Shown in pieces: positions 25,515-38,600 of a stretch of 64,000 bases of DNA. Made by a program: the position numbers and the translations under genes. Positions within the stretch are counted from its first letter, which is position 1. Each line of letters opens with the position of its first letter. Origin of the DNA: Nautilus pompilius (taxonomy: Eukaryota > Mollusca > Cephalopoda > Nautilida > Nautilidae); assembly GCA_018389105.1 (NCBI GenBank), contig JACATO010002145.1, positions 434,001 to 498,000 of the forward strand. The letters run 5' to 3'. The notes under the pieces are model-generated. The model did no database searches. It was not told where the DNA came from and worked only from the letters and a program-made list of their open reading frames with translations.

Positions 25515-25761
25515 CATTCTCCCTTCGATCACGTGGTCATCCGGAATCTCTGGACCTCGACACGTGTTTTTGGAGCGGATATTTTTATCGGTTTGTTTGC
25601 CATTTGACGAAAAATTTTAACTGGTAAGAACTCGTTGCCCGTCCTGGGATACCGTAGTCATCGGGGAGAGCTTTGACGGCGAGGAGTAGGGGTGAGGCCG
25701 GGAGCTGGTTCGTATTTACCGCCGGAGGTCTCTATGAGTCTCGAACGTGGAAGATGGCGGC
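25515..25761 (+). promoter_or_regulatory. UBF-like gene promoter: two E-boxes, ETS-like site, YY1 motif on the start codon
   Basis: Two CACGTG E-boxes (25530-25535 and 25561-25566) flank an ETS-like CCGGAA (25541-25546) in a CpG-rich segment 190-220 bp before the ATG. The start codon lies inside AAGATGGCGGC (25751-25761), which matches the YY1 consensus and is typical of housekeeping genes where this site is just downstream of the transcription start. CACGTG is the Myc/Max/USF site; Myc control of ribosome-biogenesis genes is known in animals, so it fits, but binding here is inference. Confidence 0.45.
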
Positions 25762-26597
25762 GGAGAGGTCCAGCACGAAAGAGCCTTCGAAGAAACGACT
25801 GAAGAAACGAAAGCGGTACGAGGTGGAGATACAGGACACCCTGAAAACAGACTCCGACGAAGATCTCTTCGGTATGCCGACCCCTCCCCTCCTCTCTCTC
25901 TCTCTCTCCCTTCCTTTATCGCCGTTTGCAGCGGCCCGTCCAACCCCCTCCCTGACTTCAGCTGATTATGTCGCCATAACTTTTGGATGGTATTTGCCGC
26001 CCGGAGAGGGGGCAGGTGGCCTTATTATTAAACAGAGAAACCCACTCCGACCCCCAAAATGGGTTCCAAGCGGTCCTGAAACAAACTCCCGTCCGTGCTG
26101 CTGCCCCAGCGTCAGCCGGACTTCTTTGGACCACGGAGTCGCCTAATTCCTGGCGACTGTGACTCGACAGGTAGCTCTGTGGAGGCCTCACCGGTTGGGG
26201 AGGGGACACACTGCCTGGATGGCAGGCAGGGCAGGGCAGGGCAGGCTGAATAGTTAAGCGGAAATTATATATACTTTAGTGTTGTAAACTTTTAAAATTT
26301 GTTGCTCCGACGCTTTCGAGTGCCGTAGCTCGGAAACAACATCCGACCCGGCTGTCTCACCATCTATTTACTCAACTGCCGATGCTTATCTTGGGGACGG
26401 ATTCGTCGCTGTTTTCCCTCCTGTTTCTGTATCCAGATCTAAGAGCTGAGCCGAGAAGAACGCACGGGATTAACAACCACTTATCTGGTAACACTAGGAG
26501 CAGCAAGATGTGATTCTTTAGCCTTATTTGAGGCAGGTGTCGTCTTTTGGCATCGCTTTTCTGTTCGTTGAACATCTCTGATTTGACCTTGTTTTAC

Positions 26598-26636
<39 letters not shown>

Positions 26637-29600
26637 TTACTGTATCTTCGAATATTGCTGTGCAGTTTAGATTAATAAAAATAGTTGGAAGTAAAAATCT
26701 CAGTTACTGGTTAGGAGTGTGTTAATTTTCTCGACAGGTATCGGTAGTAATGTTGCTCCCGCCCGCTCTCTCTCTAAGCGGAATGACCAATTAAGCATTG
26801 TTTTGATGCCCGCCTCTGTAAGATGGGCGTAATTTCTTGCGCGGATGAGACTTTTGACTAATAAGTGTACAAAACCTGACACTGAAAATAGGGTATTTGC
26901 CTGTAATGTGTAGTACAGCCTGCGCATTGGAATCGGATGGTGGTGGTATCTTTACGACAAGAGAGACTAGTATAGAAACAGTAGGGTACCACAAATAAAA
27001 AGTAACGTGCTGATGTTAATTTTCAGTAACTCAAACCCCTCTGAAGAAGAAAAAGAAGAAGAAACACCAGCAAGAAGAAGAAGAATATGCAGAGCAAAGT
27101 GGAAGAGACGGTGATAAGGCAGAGGCAGCTGAAAATAGCAGAGGTGGGTGGTTTTATGGTACTGCTATATTAAAAAGAAACTCTTATTTCATTGGATGGA
27201 TTCATGTAACTTCATTTAGTTAGGAATTTTGGAAAATTAATTTTTGTTTGGTGGAGATTTTTGGCAGAATCTCGAGTCCATCTTTACCTCCTGCCATTGA
27301 TTAGCTTTAAAAATAAAAAGTGGTCTTTGTTTAGGTTTGATAATGCTGTCTGATGTATGGAAAACATTACTCTGGCTACCTGCTTTTGTCCATGTGTTTT
27401 TAATCTCTCAAAATAGTTCTGAGAACCTTAATACATAACGATAAAACAGTGCTTATACAGGTGCATCTCAAAAAATTAGAATATGGTGGAAGAGTTCAAT
27501 ATTTTTTGTCAGTTATTTCAGAAAGTGAAAATTGTATATATTGTAGACTCATTACATGTAAACTAAGATGTTTCAAGCAATTTTTAATTTAGATTTTGAT
27601 AATTACGGCCTACAGCTCAAAAAATAGAATCGAGTTTTGAGTAAATCATTATTTATGCAGTATAAATACCATGAATCTCTCGGTCTGGTTCAGTGTACAC
27701 AACCACAATCATGGGGAAGACTGCCGACTTGACAGTTGTCCAGAAGACACTCATTGACACCCCCCACAAGGAGGGTAAGCCAAAGAGGCTCAATGCTGAA
27801 AGGGCTGGCTGTTCGCAGAGTGCTGTATCAAAGCATATTCATGGAAAGTTGACTGGAAGGGGAAAGTGTGGTAGGAAAAGGTGCACAAGCAAGAGGGATA
27901 ACTGCAGCCTTGAGAGGATTGTCAAGCAAAGCCAATTCAAGGGGAAGCTTCACAAGGACCAGAGACTATCAGAAGCGTCTTACCTGGGCTAAGGAGAAAA
28001 AGAACTTGACCGTTGCTCAGTGGTCCAAAGTCCTCTTTTCAGTTGAAAGTAAATTTTGCATTCCATTTGGAAATCAACTGGAGAAAGAGTGGAGAGGCAC
28101 AGAATCCAAGTTGCTTGAAGTCCAGTGTGAAGTTTCCACAGTCAGTGATGATTTGGGGTGCCATGTCATCTGCTGGTGTTGGTCCACTGTGTTTTATTAA
28201 GTCCGAAGTCAACGCAGCCGTCTCCCAGGAGATTTTAGAACACTTCATGCTTCCTTCTGCTGACAAGCTTTATGGAGATGCTGATTTCCTTTTCCAGCAG
28301 GACTTGGCACCTGCCCACAGTGCCAAAACTACTAGTAACTGGTTTGCTGACCATGGTATTGCTGTGCTTGATTGGCCAGCCAACTCGCCTGACCTGAACC
28401 CCATACATTCTCTTTGGGTATTGTCAAGAGGAAGATGAGAGACACCAGACCCAATAATACAGACAAGCTGAAGGTAGTTATCAAAGCAACTTGGGCTTCC
28501 ATAACACCTCAGCAGTGCCACAGGCTGATCGCCTCCATGCCATGCCGCATTGATGCAGTGATTCATGCAAAAGGAGCCCCAACCAAGTATTGAGTGCATA
28601 AATGAACATACTTTTCAGAAGTTCGACATTTCTATATTATAAATCCTTTTTTTTTTTATTGATCTTATGAAATATTCTAATATTTTGAGAGAGTGGATTT
28701 TTGATTTTTGTGAGCTGTGAGCTGTAATCATCAAAATTAAAGCAAAGAAAGGCTTGAAATATTTCACTTTGTGTGTAATGAATCTAGAATATATGAAAGT
28801 TTCACTGTTTGAATTAAATTACGGGAAAAAATTAACTCTTCCATGATATTATAATTTTTTGAGATGCACCTGTATATGCATGAAGATAGAGTAAGAACAG
28901 TACAGAATTCTTTGGGAGGGGCACATTTTTGTGTGTGCTGTGTTTAACATGGCATGAGAACTTTGATAAAAATGAATCATTGGGATGACCAAACCTGGAA
29001 GTAGGTGCTCCTTACAGATGGATCTGAGCTTGAATTATTTGGTAATAATCAATGTCAATTTGTTCAAAGGCAGACTGGGAGATGGAAAAACAGTGAAGCC
29101 TGGGGATAGATAGGTACAAGTGTTGGAGTGCTGTATATCAGCCAAGTATGTTGGAGATTTGCATAAAATCAAAGGTGTACAGAATGCCAACAGGTACAGA
29201 CAGGTTCTCATCCATCATGCCATTCTCTCAGGAAGACATCTCATTGGGTGGGGATTCATCTTCCAACATAACAGAGTGACCTCAAGCTTACAGCCATGCG
29301 ATGAAAAACTATCTGGAATGTAAAGAGGATGATGGAACATTCACAAAGATACCTTAACCCTTGCAAAGTCCTGAATGAATATCATTGATGGTGTATGAGT
29401 TACATGGCTCAACCTGTATGGAAGCATGAAACAAGTTGTCATGCTCTACATATAGCAAAAGACTCACATACCAAATAATAATGTACTGTACAACATATTA
29501 ATTTTTTTTTTTTTTTTGTATATTTTTTTAAATACTGCATTAGAAGTTTTTGAATATTTTTAGAACACAAGAAACTTAAGAAGAAAAGGAAGCATAAACT

Positions 29601-32600
29601 TGAAGAAGCAGCAAAAGTTCAGGACACTGATGTGGAGAAGGTATCTGGTTGTGAGAGAGAAGTTGGTTTTAATGAAATTGCAAAATCTGATAAAGAAATG
29701 AAAGCAGACAACACGATAGGTAAGAAAGGAAAAGTGGCAAGTTAAAATTCCTTCCACATCTCCCTTGTATGGGGCCAGGGTGGGGGACCCTACCACACAC
29801 CCAGTTTTGCGCTTTTTTAAAAGCAGTAGAGATGAAACAAAAATAAACGTCATTCTTTCCTCCTGATAGAATGGTTTTGTTAACTGTCAGTTTCTGTTGT
29901 GTTTGCAGTGTGGTCTGTAGAGAATGTCCAGCGTCTCCTCCACAGACTGCTCATGGTGTTGCCCAGCGATGACAAAAGCAGGTATAGCACCCGGGTAGAT
30001 AAACTGGACTGGAATAAGATCCAGTTTGGCAAATTCAGTGCAATGGATTGTAAACTTCAGTGGAAATACTTGGAAAAGAGAGTAAGTCTTGACTGAAACC
30101 TATAATTATTCAAAGCAGACCTTTACCCTTCCCTAGCTCTGTCTCAGAAACTATTACTATTTTTGTAGTAGTTCTTTTATTTACAGAAACTCCTTGGAAG
30201 TAAATAGACGGCTCAAAATGTAAATCCGTCCATCCCTTCATCCACATACGTCATGCCCTTGAAATCAGAGAACAGATCCACTGTGATAAGTGCTGAAAGA
30301 AGTAATTTTTAGAAGATCATTAGTACCTGTTGCTAATAAATTCATAAAAATGATTAGCAGTTATTACAATTGGTTGGCAAGAATTTCTAGTGAGTTTTTA
30401 GTAGATGTGTGTAGGGATAAAATTAAAGAAATCCTTTTGTTTAATCCCCCTTGTGTTTCTTATTTATAGAAAGAGTATTTTGTGAAGCAAAGACTATTTT
30501 CATCTCTAGAATAAGGAGGATACTATTCACTGCATGGTAATGCGTATGATGAGCTTGATTTGTATAATTTTTGACAATTGGTTTGTGTAAAATAAACATC
30601 TTACCGATTTCCCAGCAATTGCTGACAGTTGTCATTGATTTGCAACCATTATATTTTACACTGCCCTTTTTTTGTGATGCGATACTAGTGTTTTCTTTAC
30701 AAATTCTATGATAATGGTGTCTGTCTGTCTGTCTGTCTGTCTGTCCGGCCTAGACGCTGTACCGCTCGTGTTCACAGCGGCTTTAGCAGGTGGTTTTCAT
30801 TCCATCTGTTTCTGTTGGATTAGTTTTCATTTAGGTTCAGAGATGCTAATTAATTTGGCAGCATTCTCTGAATTGGAATAATCATAATTTTCTGGGGAGC
30901 TTTATTATTATTATTATTTTTAATCTGTAGTTGGTTTTTTGTTTGTTTTGTTGCTTTTTGTTTTTTTTTTTTAATCCACAAAAAAAATCATTGCGTCGTG
31001 AACAGCCCCTTTCTCTTTTCTCTTCTTTTAGAGTCGAAAACATCGAATTCTGGCTGAGTTGGTGAAAGAAATAGCCGACAGCATCAATGTGAGTGGTGCT
31101 AGCTTAGTTTACAGCTGTGGGTCCATCGGGTGGGAATGCAAAGGTCTTTTTAAACCTGTCGCAACTCCGTTATTCCACTTGAGCCGCTATCGAGGGAGAG
31201 GGCATCATGGCCTTTAATGTGGCCTGTGCGAGGATTTAGGCAGCGGTGCATACACTTCTTTCCCTGGAAGTAGAGGCGGAGAGCACGTTTCTGGACAAAT
31301 AACCTGTGCTTTTCATGGTTCAGTGCAGAATTAAAATTTTTTGAAACAAATAGGCAAAAACACTTCTTTTTCTTTTTTTTTTTGTTCCGATTCAGGGTGG
31401 TGGCTTTCATTGCTTATTTGCCCTCCATTTGCAATAGACCTGTATGGAAATCATAAGTTGGCCAGTTGTAATAACAGTCAAGTAAACAGTGTTAGTCATC
31501 TTGGATGCTTGTTTCAAGAGTTCCTGCAGCACTGGGGATGCAGGCAGCCAGTGAACAACGGTTTTGCAGGAGCATAGAGAATGCCGACTACGATTTTTGG
31601 GGGCCAGGTGACAGAGTTAGGAATTAAATTTCTTGTTGAATATTATAGTCTAAAAGCAGGACGTAAGGATGGTTTTCTTACTGCAAACCATTCAAGGAAG
31701 GTGCTTTAAATTTTGGATCTCCCCTTCTCGTCGTCATCCCCCCTCGGTGTTTACCATCCTTTATTGTGTTTTTTGACTGAACAAGTAGTAGAAGAAGAAA
31801 TTAGATTTTAAAATTTGTTTGATGTTTGTTTATTTCAGGAGAATGACTCGTTTCCAGAGCCACCGCCAAGAACGAAAACACGGGTCTCATCAAAATCACG
31901 AAAGTAAGAAATCCCGTCTCAATTTATATCTGGAGTATTTTGACATAAATTAGCTGTGAGAGGTCACTGCCGCCTGAAGGAGAGTTTACTTAAGAGCATT
32001 GAGAATGACTCTTTTTTTAACAAACTTGCAGATTTGTTGTTTATTGACCCTTCACAGGACATTTCTGGCAGTTGGTTTATTTGTTCATTTCAATTTCAAG
32101 GTCGAGTTTAGTTCCTGTTTGCCCGAAGCCGTTTGTCCTTTACTCGCAAGTGAAGCTGCCGGCTTTGATTGAAAAATATAAGGTACGTTTGTTCTCCCTG
32201 ACTTATCGTGCTGGTTAATGCACAACTTGTTTGACACGAGGAACGAAACGTAATTGTTTAGCCTCTGTCATATCAAGTTTTTTTTTTTTGTTTTTTTTTA
32301 CTTTGAAAAACCATTTCTAAAATCGTCATTGTTCACATACTTCAAAGTTTCCTTGACAATTGCACCCACTAATGGCGGCAATTGTTTTAAGGAGGCATGA
32401 AAAAATATTGCCTCTAAATTAGCTAAGTACCATGTTGTGATGGAGGCGAACTTCAAAATAGAAATGAAAAACTTGGTGGGTTCTTTGTTACCCAACATGT
32501 TACAAATGTGTGTGTTTCTGTTAACAAGCCTGAGCTGCTGTTTCTTTTGTTTTGGACAGTTCTACTGTTACACTTCACGTAGTGTGGCCCAGCTGGAGAG

Positions 32601-35600
32601 AAGTAAGGGGCCACAAAATACGAAAAGTGCTTATGTTTTGTAAACTCCCTTGAAAGAACCATTCTTAATTTTTGAAGTTTGGAATCATAATTGTTTATGT
32701 TTTGAAGCTTCATTCAAACCAAAATCGATTAGACTTTATTTAGCATATTTATTAACTGTTTATTTCTCCTCTTATCTGCTGAATATTTATCTAAACTATA
32801 GTATAGCCGTTACAAGGAGGCAGGGGTTGAGGAATCTATTTTAACTGTTTCTCAAGCCACTCTGCACAAACTAGAGATCCTTTTGCACTTGTGAGTGAGT
32901 TTGGGTGTACATTTTATTCATTTTCTGCCCAGTGACAAATAAGTTGATGAATGTGGATTCTGGGTTCCTTTCTTCCTTTGCCTTTCATACTATTCTCATT
33001 ACAAACACAATCTCTCTCGTTTCTGAATGAATGGGAGACAAGTGAGAAGACAGGTGACTACCGATGATTGACCCGGGACTCTGTCAGTGGCTTTTTGCAA
33101 TAGTCTGCATGGCTGACGGTCAGGCTTGGGTGTAGATCTGGTGGCAGCAGCGCATCTGTTAATAAAGAGGGGAGCGCCCCTTGTTTACCAAACGTACACT
33201 ATGTTGCACTGCTCCCATCCATGAACTAAAAAAACAACCAGTTAGTCACCTATGACTTTGGTAGGATTGACATGGTCTTTTAGAAAATTTAACAGTTACT
33301 AAGTTGTCTTGAGATAGAACTACTATTTATATATAAAGTACTGTATGTATGTATGTATGTATGCAAATTTATTTTCTACTTTTTTCAACAAATTTGTTTA
33401 GCTTAAATACGTTGATGCACTGAAGAAATGCAGGAAAAAATGGATTAAGCTTAAAGATGAAACGAAGATGAAGTGGATAAAAAAGGCACTGTCTTGCTTT
33501 GACCAGTACACGGTAATATTTACTTTTTTTTTTCTCTTTTTCTGGAAGGTGGGGTAGGGTACAGGTGAATGCATAGTTTCGGGTTGTGTGCCACTGACTT
33601 GCAAAAGAGTAATCAAGGTGAGCATCGCATCACCACCCACCCAGCTTATGAGATGCTGGAACACAAATGGTGTCTGTAGAAACAACTGGACAGTTGCAGC
33701 GACCGACCCCTGGGTCAAGTTTACTCAGGATCTCCAGTTTTTTGTACAACAAAATCTTATAAAAACGTGGGGGACCCCAACAATTGATATATTGATGAAA
33801 ATTTTTCATGATCAGATGTATCAGTGTTTATTGGATTTTCATGCTGGCACGGGGACTTTGTGTTCTGTTAATTCATCCATTAAATTTCTACATAATGGTA
33901 CTTGGCATTTCCTTCCTCATTCATGTAAAATCTAGTAGCAACACAACAGGTATTTCTTCTTTGCTCTAAAAACTTGGCAATCATTTTAAATGGATTTTTA
34001 AAAATACAAACAAAAGGAACTTGAAGAAAATGGCTAAAAGTAGAGGTGACAGCCATGGGACTTTTCAGATGTGGCATGTGAATACTTTTTCATAGGGGAA
34101 GTTGATGAATATACAGAGCTGAAGATGCTTTCAGGAATAGAAGGACTAAAGCATAATTAAGTAAATGAAACAAAATAAAAGTCAAAGCTTTCAAACTAAG
34201 CCAGTCTGTCATCACCAATTGAAGTAACAACTCTTATTAAAGTGGAACAAGAAAAACCTGAATGTTCTGTTCTGTTCTAGTGTAACTTAAAAATGTTCTT
34301 AATAAAGAGATTAACAGTGGGTGGGGGGATATTTAATGGAGGATGATTCACCTTAACCTGTTTGGAACTCTTGTAAGTGGCATAAACTACGGTGCTGTCT
34401 CCAAAATGTATTCAGAAATGTTAAAAGTTATTGGGATTTATCTCCCTTTATTCTTTTACACTGGTCTTCAGCTATTGATGAAGCTAACTCTGACATCTGA
34501 TGCTGACCAGAGGGCAGAAGCCAATGAAGTTGCTGGTTGCATAGAAATGGAAATTTGCAACGTTTTGGCTGCTTTTGCTTTAGCAGGTGCTAAATTGCTT
34601 GGGTATTTGTGTCTTCCAGAATGTTGGAAGTATAAACAAAGTCACCATTTGATTCAACAGTCGGATTAGACTTTGAGATGACAGGCAAATATCTGTAGCT
34701 GATTGATCATTTTCTTTCCCCAGAGGGATGTCCAAAAATACAACCAGTTGGTGCCTGACTATAAGCCAAAGCCTCTCCTGAACAAGAAAGAGCAAGCACT
34801 AAATGACAGATGGAATGGTAAGCCGAAGAAGCCTCCCATGTAAGTTTTTTTACCCTGGTTATCTTTTACTGATGTGGTGCTTTCATATTTAGATTTCTGT
34901 ATTTCTGGGCTCACCACATTTGTTTGTACAAAGGATATTTCTGTTGACTGACTTGGAATTGATAGCAATGCTTTAATTAGCTTGTGCAATGTGGAACCTG
35001 GAACAGGAATCTCAGTGCCATTTACACAACAGTAAAGCTAAACTGCATAGAAGTAATGAGGAAATTAAACTATCTAAAATAAGTAAGTAAATGATTTTTT
35101 TTTTTTTTGTGGCCTGTAATCAACAGGCTATGAGGTGAGAATTAAATAACTTAATTCATTAGGGAGAGAGGTCTTTTCTTGATGTTCTCTAATTTTGAAG
35201 TTTGTGAATGTGTTGCTGAAAGTTTTTTAAAATTACTTTTGATAGGACTAGATTTCTTTTCTCAGAATTCAGTCAGGAAAATTTATAAATTGCCTAAAAT
35301 TCTTAAGAATTGTAGTTTTTGTATTAGGTCGTCACAAAAGTTTTGTCAGTTTTTATATTATGCTAATTTGGGTTCAATTTTTGCATGCTTGTGAAGATGT
35401 ATGTAGATAAGTTATATGTCCTTTTGTAGCATGTGCTTCGGCATACATTATGCAAAACCTACCTTTCTAAAAATCATAAAATGTACATTTGTTTCAGGGT
35501 TCTGAGTGAAGCATGGATAGAAAAATTTTGTGTGCCATTTTGCTTCGCAAGTTCAAACCAGGCCACAAAGTGAGTGAGGCAACTCATAGCATTAAGCAAG

Positions 35601-38600
35601 CATACGATGAGGAAGCACACAGTACAACAATGGTTTGTAAAGTTTTGATCAGGAGATGTGAGCCTCGAAGATAGAGAATGCAGCAGATGTCCTTTCAGTT
35701 GTGATGACAATTGTCTGAAAGCCTCAGTTGAATCCAATTCAAGGAAAACAGTGCAAGAAATTGCTGGAGAGCTTGACGTAAGCACTGCAACTGTTTCCCA
35801 GCATCTTGACGCAATCAGTAGGTGAAAAATTTTGACAAGTGGGTGCCTCACGAGTTGAATGAACAACAACAAAATCGTCGATTGGAGATCTGATCTTCGC
35901 TTGTCTTAAGAAACAAAAACGACCCATTTCTTGACTGAATCAATACATGACGAAAAATGGATCCTTTACGACAATCGCAAATGATCAGCACAGTGGCTCG
36001 ACAGAGACAAGGCGCCTAACCACATTCCAAAACCTAGCCTCCACCCAAAGAAGGTCATGGTCACTGTCTGGTGGACTGCAACTGGTGTCATCCACTATGA
36101 CTTCTTGCAACCTGGCAAAACCATCACAGCTGGAAGGTACTGTCGTGAATTAAATATTCATCAGAAACTCTCCCAACGACAGCCAGCATTGGTGGATCGA
36201 TGGGGCCCAATCCTGCTCCATGACAATGCTTGTCCACATGTTGCGAAAGTGACTCTTCAAAAACTGAACACATTGGGGTATGAAGTTCTCCCTCACCCAG
36301 CCTATTCACCAGACCTTTCTCCCACAGACTACCATCTTTTCAACCACCTTGATGACAGCTCCCATATGAAATCCTCCTCCAACCAAGCAGCAATGGTTCC
36401 AACAGTTTATCGACTCCAGAAATCCAGAATCTTTTCAAAATGGTATAAATGCGCTGGTGACTTGTTGGTAGAAGTGTATTGATTGTAATGGAACTTACTT
36501 TGATTAATAAACTTCATGTTCAACAACAGTATGAAGTCTCAATGTTGTGGTAAATAGCTTGACAAAACTTTTGTAACAACCTAACAGAGGTGGGTGTGTT
36601 TGTGTGTGTGAAAACTCACCTGCATGGATAGAATATCTGATAGAAATGAGTTGATTAGGTTGGGTAGCTGAGTTGTTGCTTGTTGGTGCTGGAAAAAACA
36701 TGGTAAAGCCCTATTGAGAAGTTATTGTGTTGGAAGTTATGGGAAAGTGCTCACTGTATAGATAATTAGCTCCTGAAATAAAGAAAAAGCAACCTGGAAA
36801 TGTTGGATAACAGTCACATATGGTCAATGGTTGCTTCAATGTCAGTCTTTGGGTGGGTGACACCACCACTCTGGAGTTTGGAAAGATGACACTGTGATAT
36901 GCACACAAAGGTTTGATGCAGTTCATTGTGTTCTGGTAGTTGTGTCAGCTTCACAGCTTGCTTGCTTTGCCAACTCTTGCATGACTTTTTATAGAAAAGG
37001 GGGAGATAGGAAGAGGGCAGAATTAAGCCAAAATAATTTGCCCTTGGACAAAAATGATAATTTAAGTAACAGTTTTGTTGATAATCTCTGGATTTGATTT
37101 GTTTTCTAACTTCAATTTATGGTTCCAGCTTATTGTAGTGCATTCACTTCTAATATCATATTACAGAGGTGGGTACAAGACTTTCATCTGTGTGCTGATG
37201 AAGCAGATGACTGATATACCCTACAGGGAGCGTTTCAAGGAGCTCTCAAACAAGTGGAAGAGCCTCACTGATAATGAAAGAGCTGAATACTGTTATTTTG
37301 CTCAAGAGGTGAGTGGCTTTCCCTCTCATCTCTCTCCTGCTTTAGGTTCTCACAGGTCTAGGAAGAGAAAAGACAGGCTCCCTGTCCCAGAAAAATTATT
37401 AATTTCAAAGAATTTAAAATTGGTTCATGATAAAAAAAAAAAAGAAAAAATTCAGAAAATTAAAGCGATTTGCTTGTTTAATTTTCAGTCCAATGAACTG
37501 AAAAAAGGGGATTCGATGACACTGCAAACATCTGCACATAGCATACATCACCTTCTACAGATATAGATACATAAAAGTTTTATAACGATCTGCTGAATTT
37601 CTTTCAGTTTTCACCTTAAAGAACAAAAAACAAATTAGCAAAAATAACATCATGACAATTAGCCGCCTACCATGTTGTTTTCAGTTCTTGGTTGGTTAAT
37701 TTTGAAGTATTTTTAGTTTAAGCAACCAATTTGATTTTCTCATGGAAAGAAGTTTTTGGCATAAAGGAGGCCTGCTATTTACACTCAAGGTCAAATAAAA
37801 GGCTTATTCCCATGCTGTGTGGTGTGTGGCTGACTGACCGACAGAGACACCCTCACCTGTCTGTGTGGCTCCAGCTTGATTTTTTTTTTTTTTTTCCCCT
37901 TCTAGTTATACCCTTCAAAACGGGGCTGGAAGATTTGGGAGCCATTCTCTGGATAAAACAGAAAATTACAAGTTTAAAAATTTCTTAATACACCACAATC
38001 TCTTGGACATCTTGCAAGTGATACACTAGTTGGTAATGGAAAAGAGAGGTTGAGAGACACTTACTACATATAGTGAGTGAGCTTTGCACACAAAGAACAG
38101 AACAGCAGTCTCTACCAGTAGAAAACTGCAGTATTTGTAGGTGGGCTAAAAAATGAGGATGATAGAGTCCTGTTGATTTTGTTTGATAGATAACACCAGA
38201 TCGCCTGCCCCCCCCCTTTCCAGCCAGTCCCACGTGGCCAATGCTTAGAAAAATACTAAATGAACAAATGGCCACAATAAGGGTTCCATGTCACTTATTA
38301 TTCAGTCTGTATATAGATTCTCCATGAGACCAACAGGTACACTACTGCAAAATGAGAAAGTGCACCTCTCTTTGTTCTCCATAAATGAAGGTTATTGGCA
38401 ATACCAAGTAGTAATAATTGTTGGCAAATTTAACTTTCTAGACACAACTGTCTGGTGCCATTGTACACTAATAACTGGGAAAGAAAAGCCAAAACTAAAA
38501 TGTTCAAATATGGAAAATAAGATTCAAAATTGTGGTGCAGCCATTATTTTATAATAAAATGCAATGAAGTGATATTGAGATGATGTGAGAAATGTGAAAC

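Noticed and set aside
37167-37566. Read-through of the UBF exon at 37167-37308 to the stop at 37566
   Set aside because: The consensus donor GAG-GTGAGT at 37309 and phase-matched next exon at 38614 continue the HMG homology; the read-through does not.
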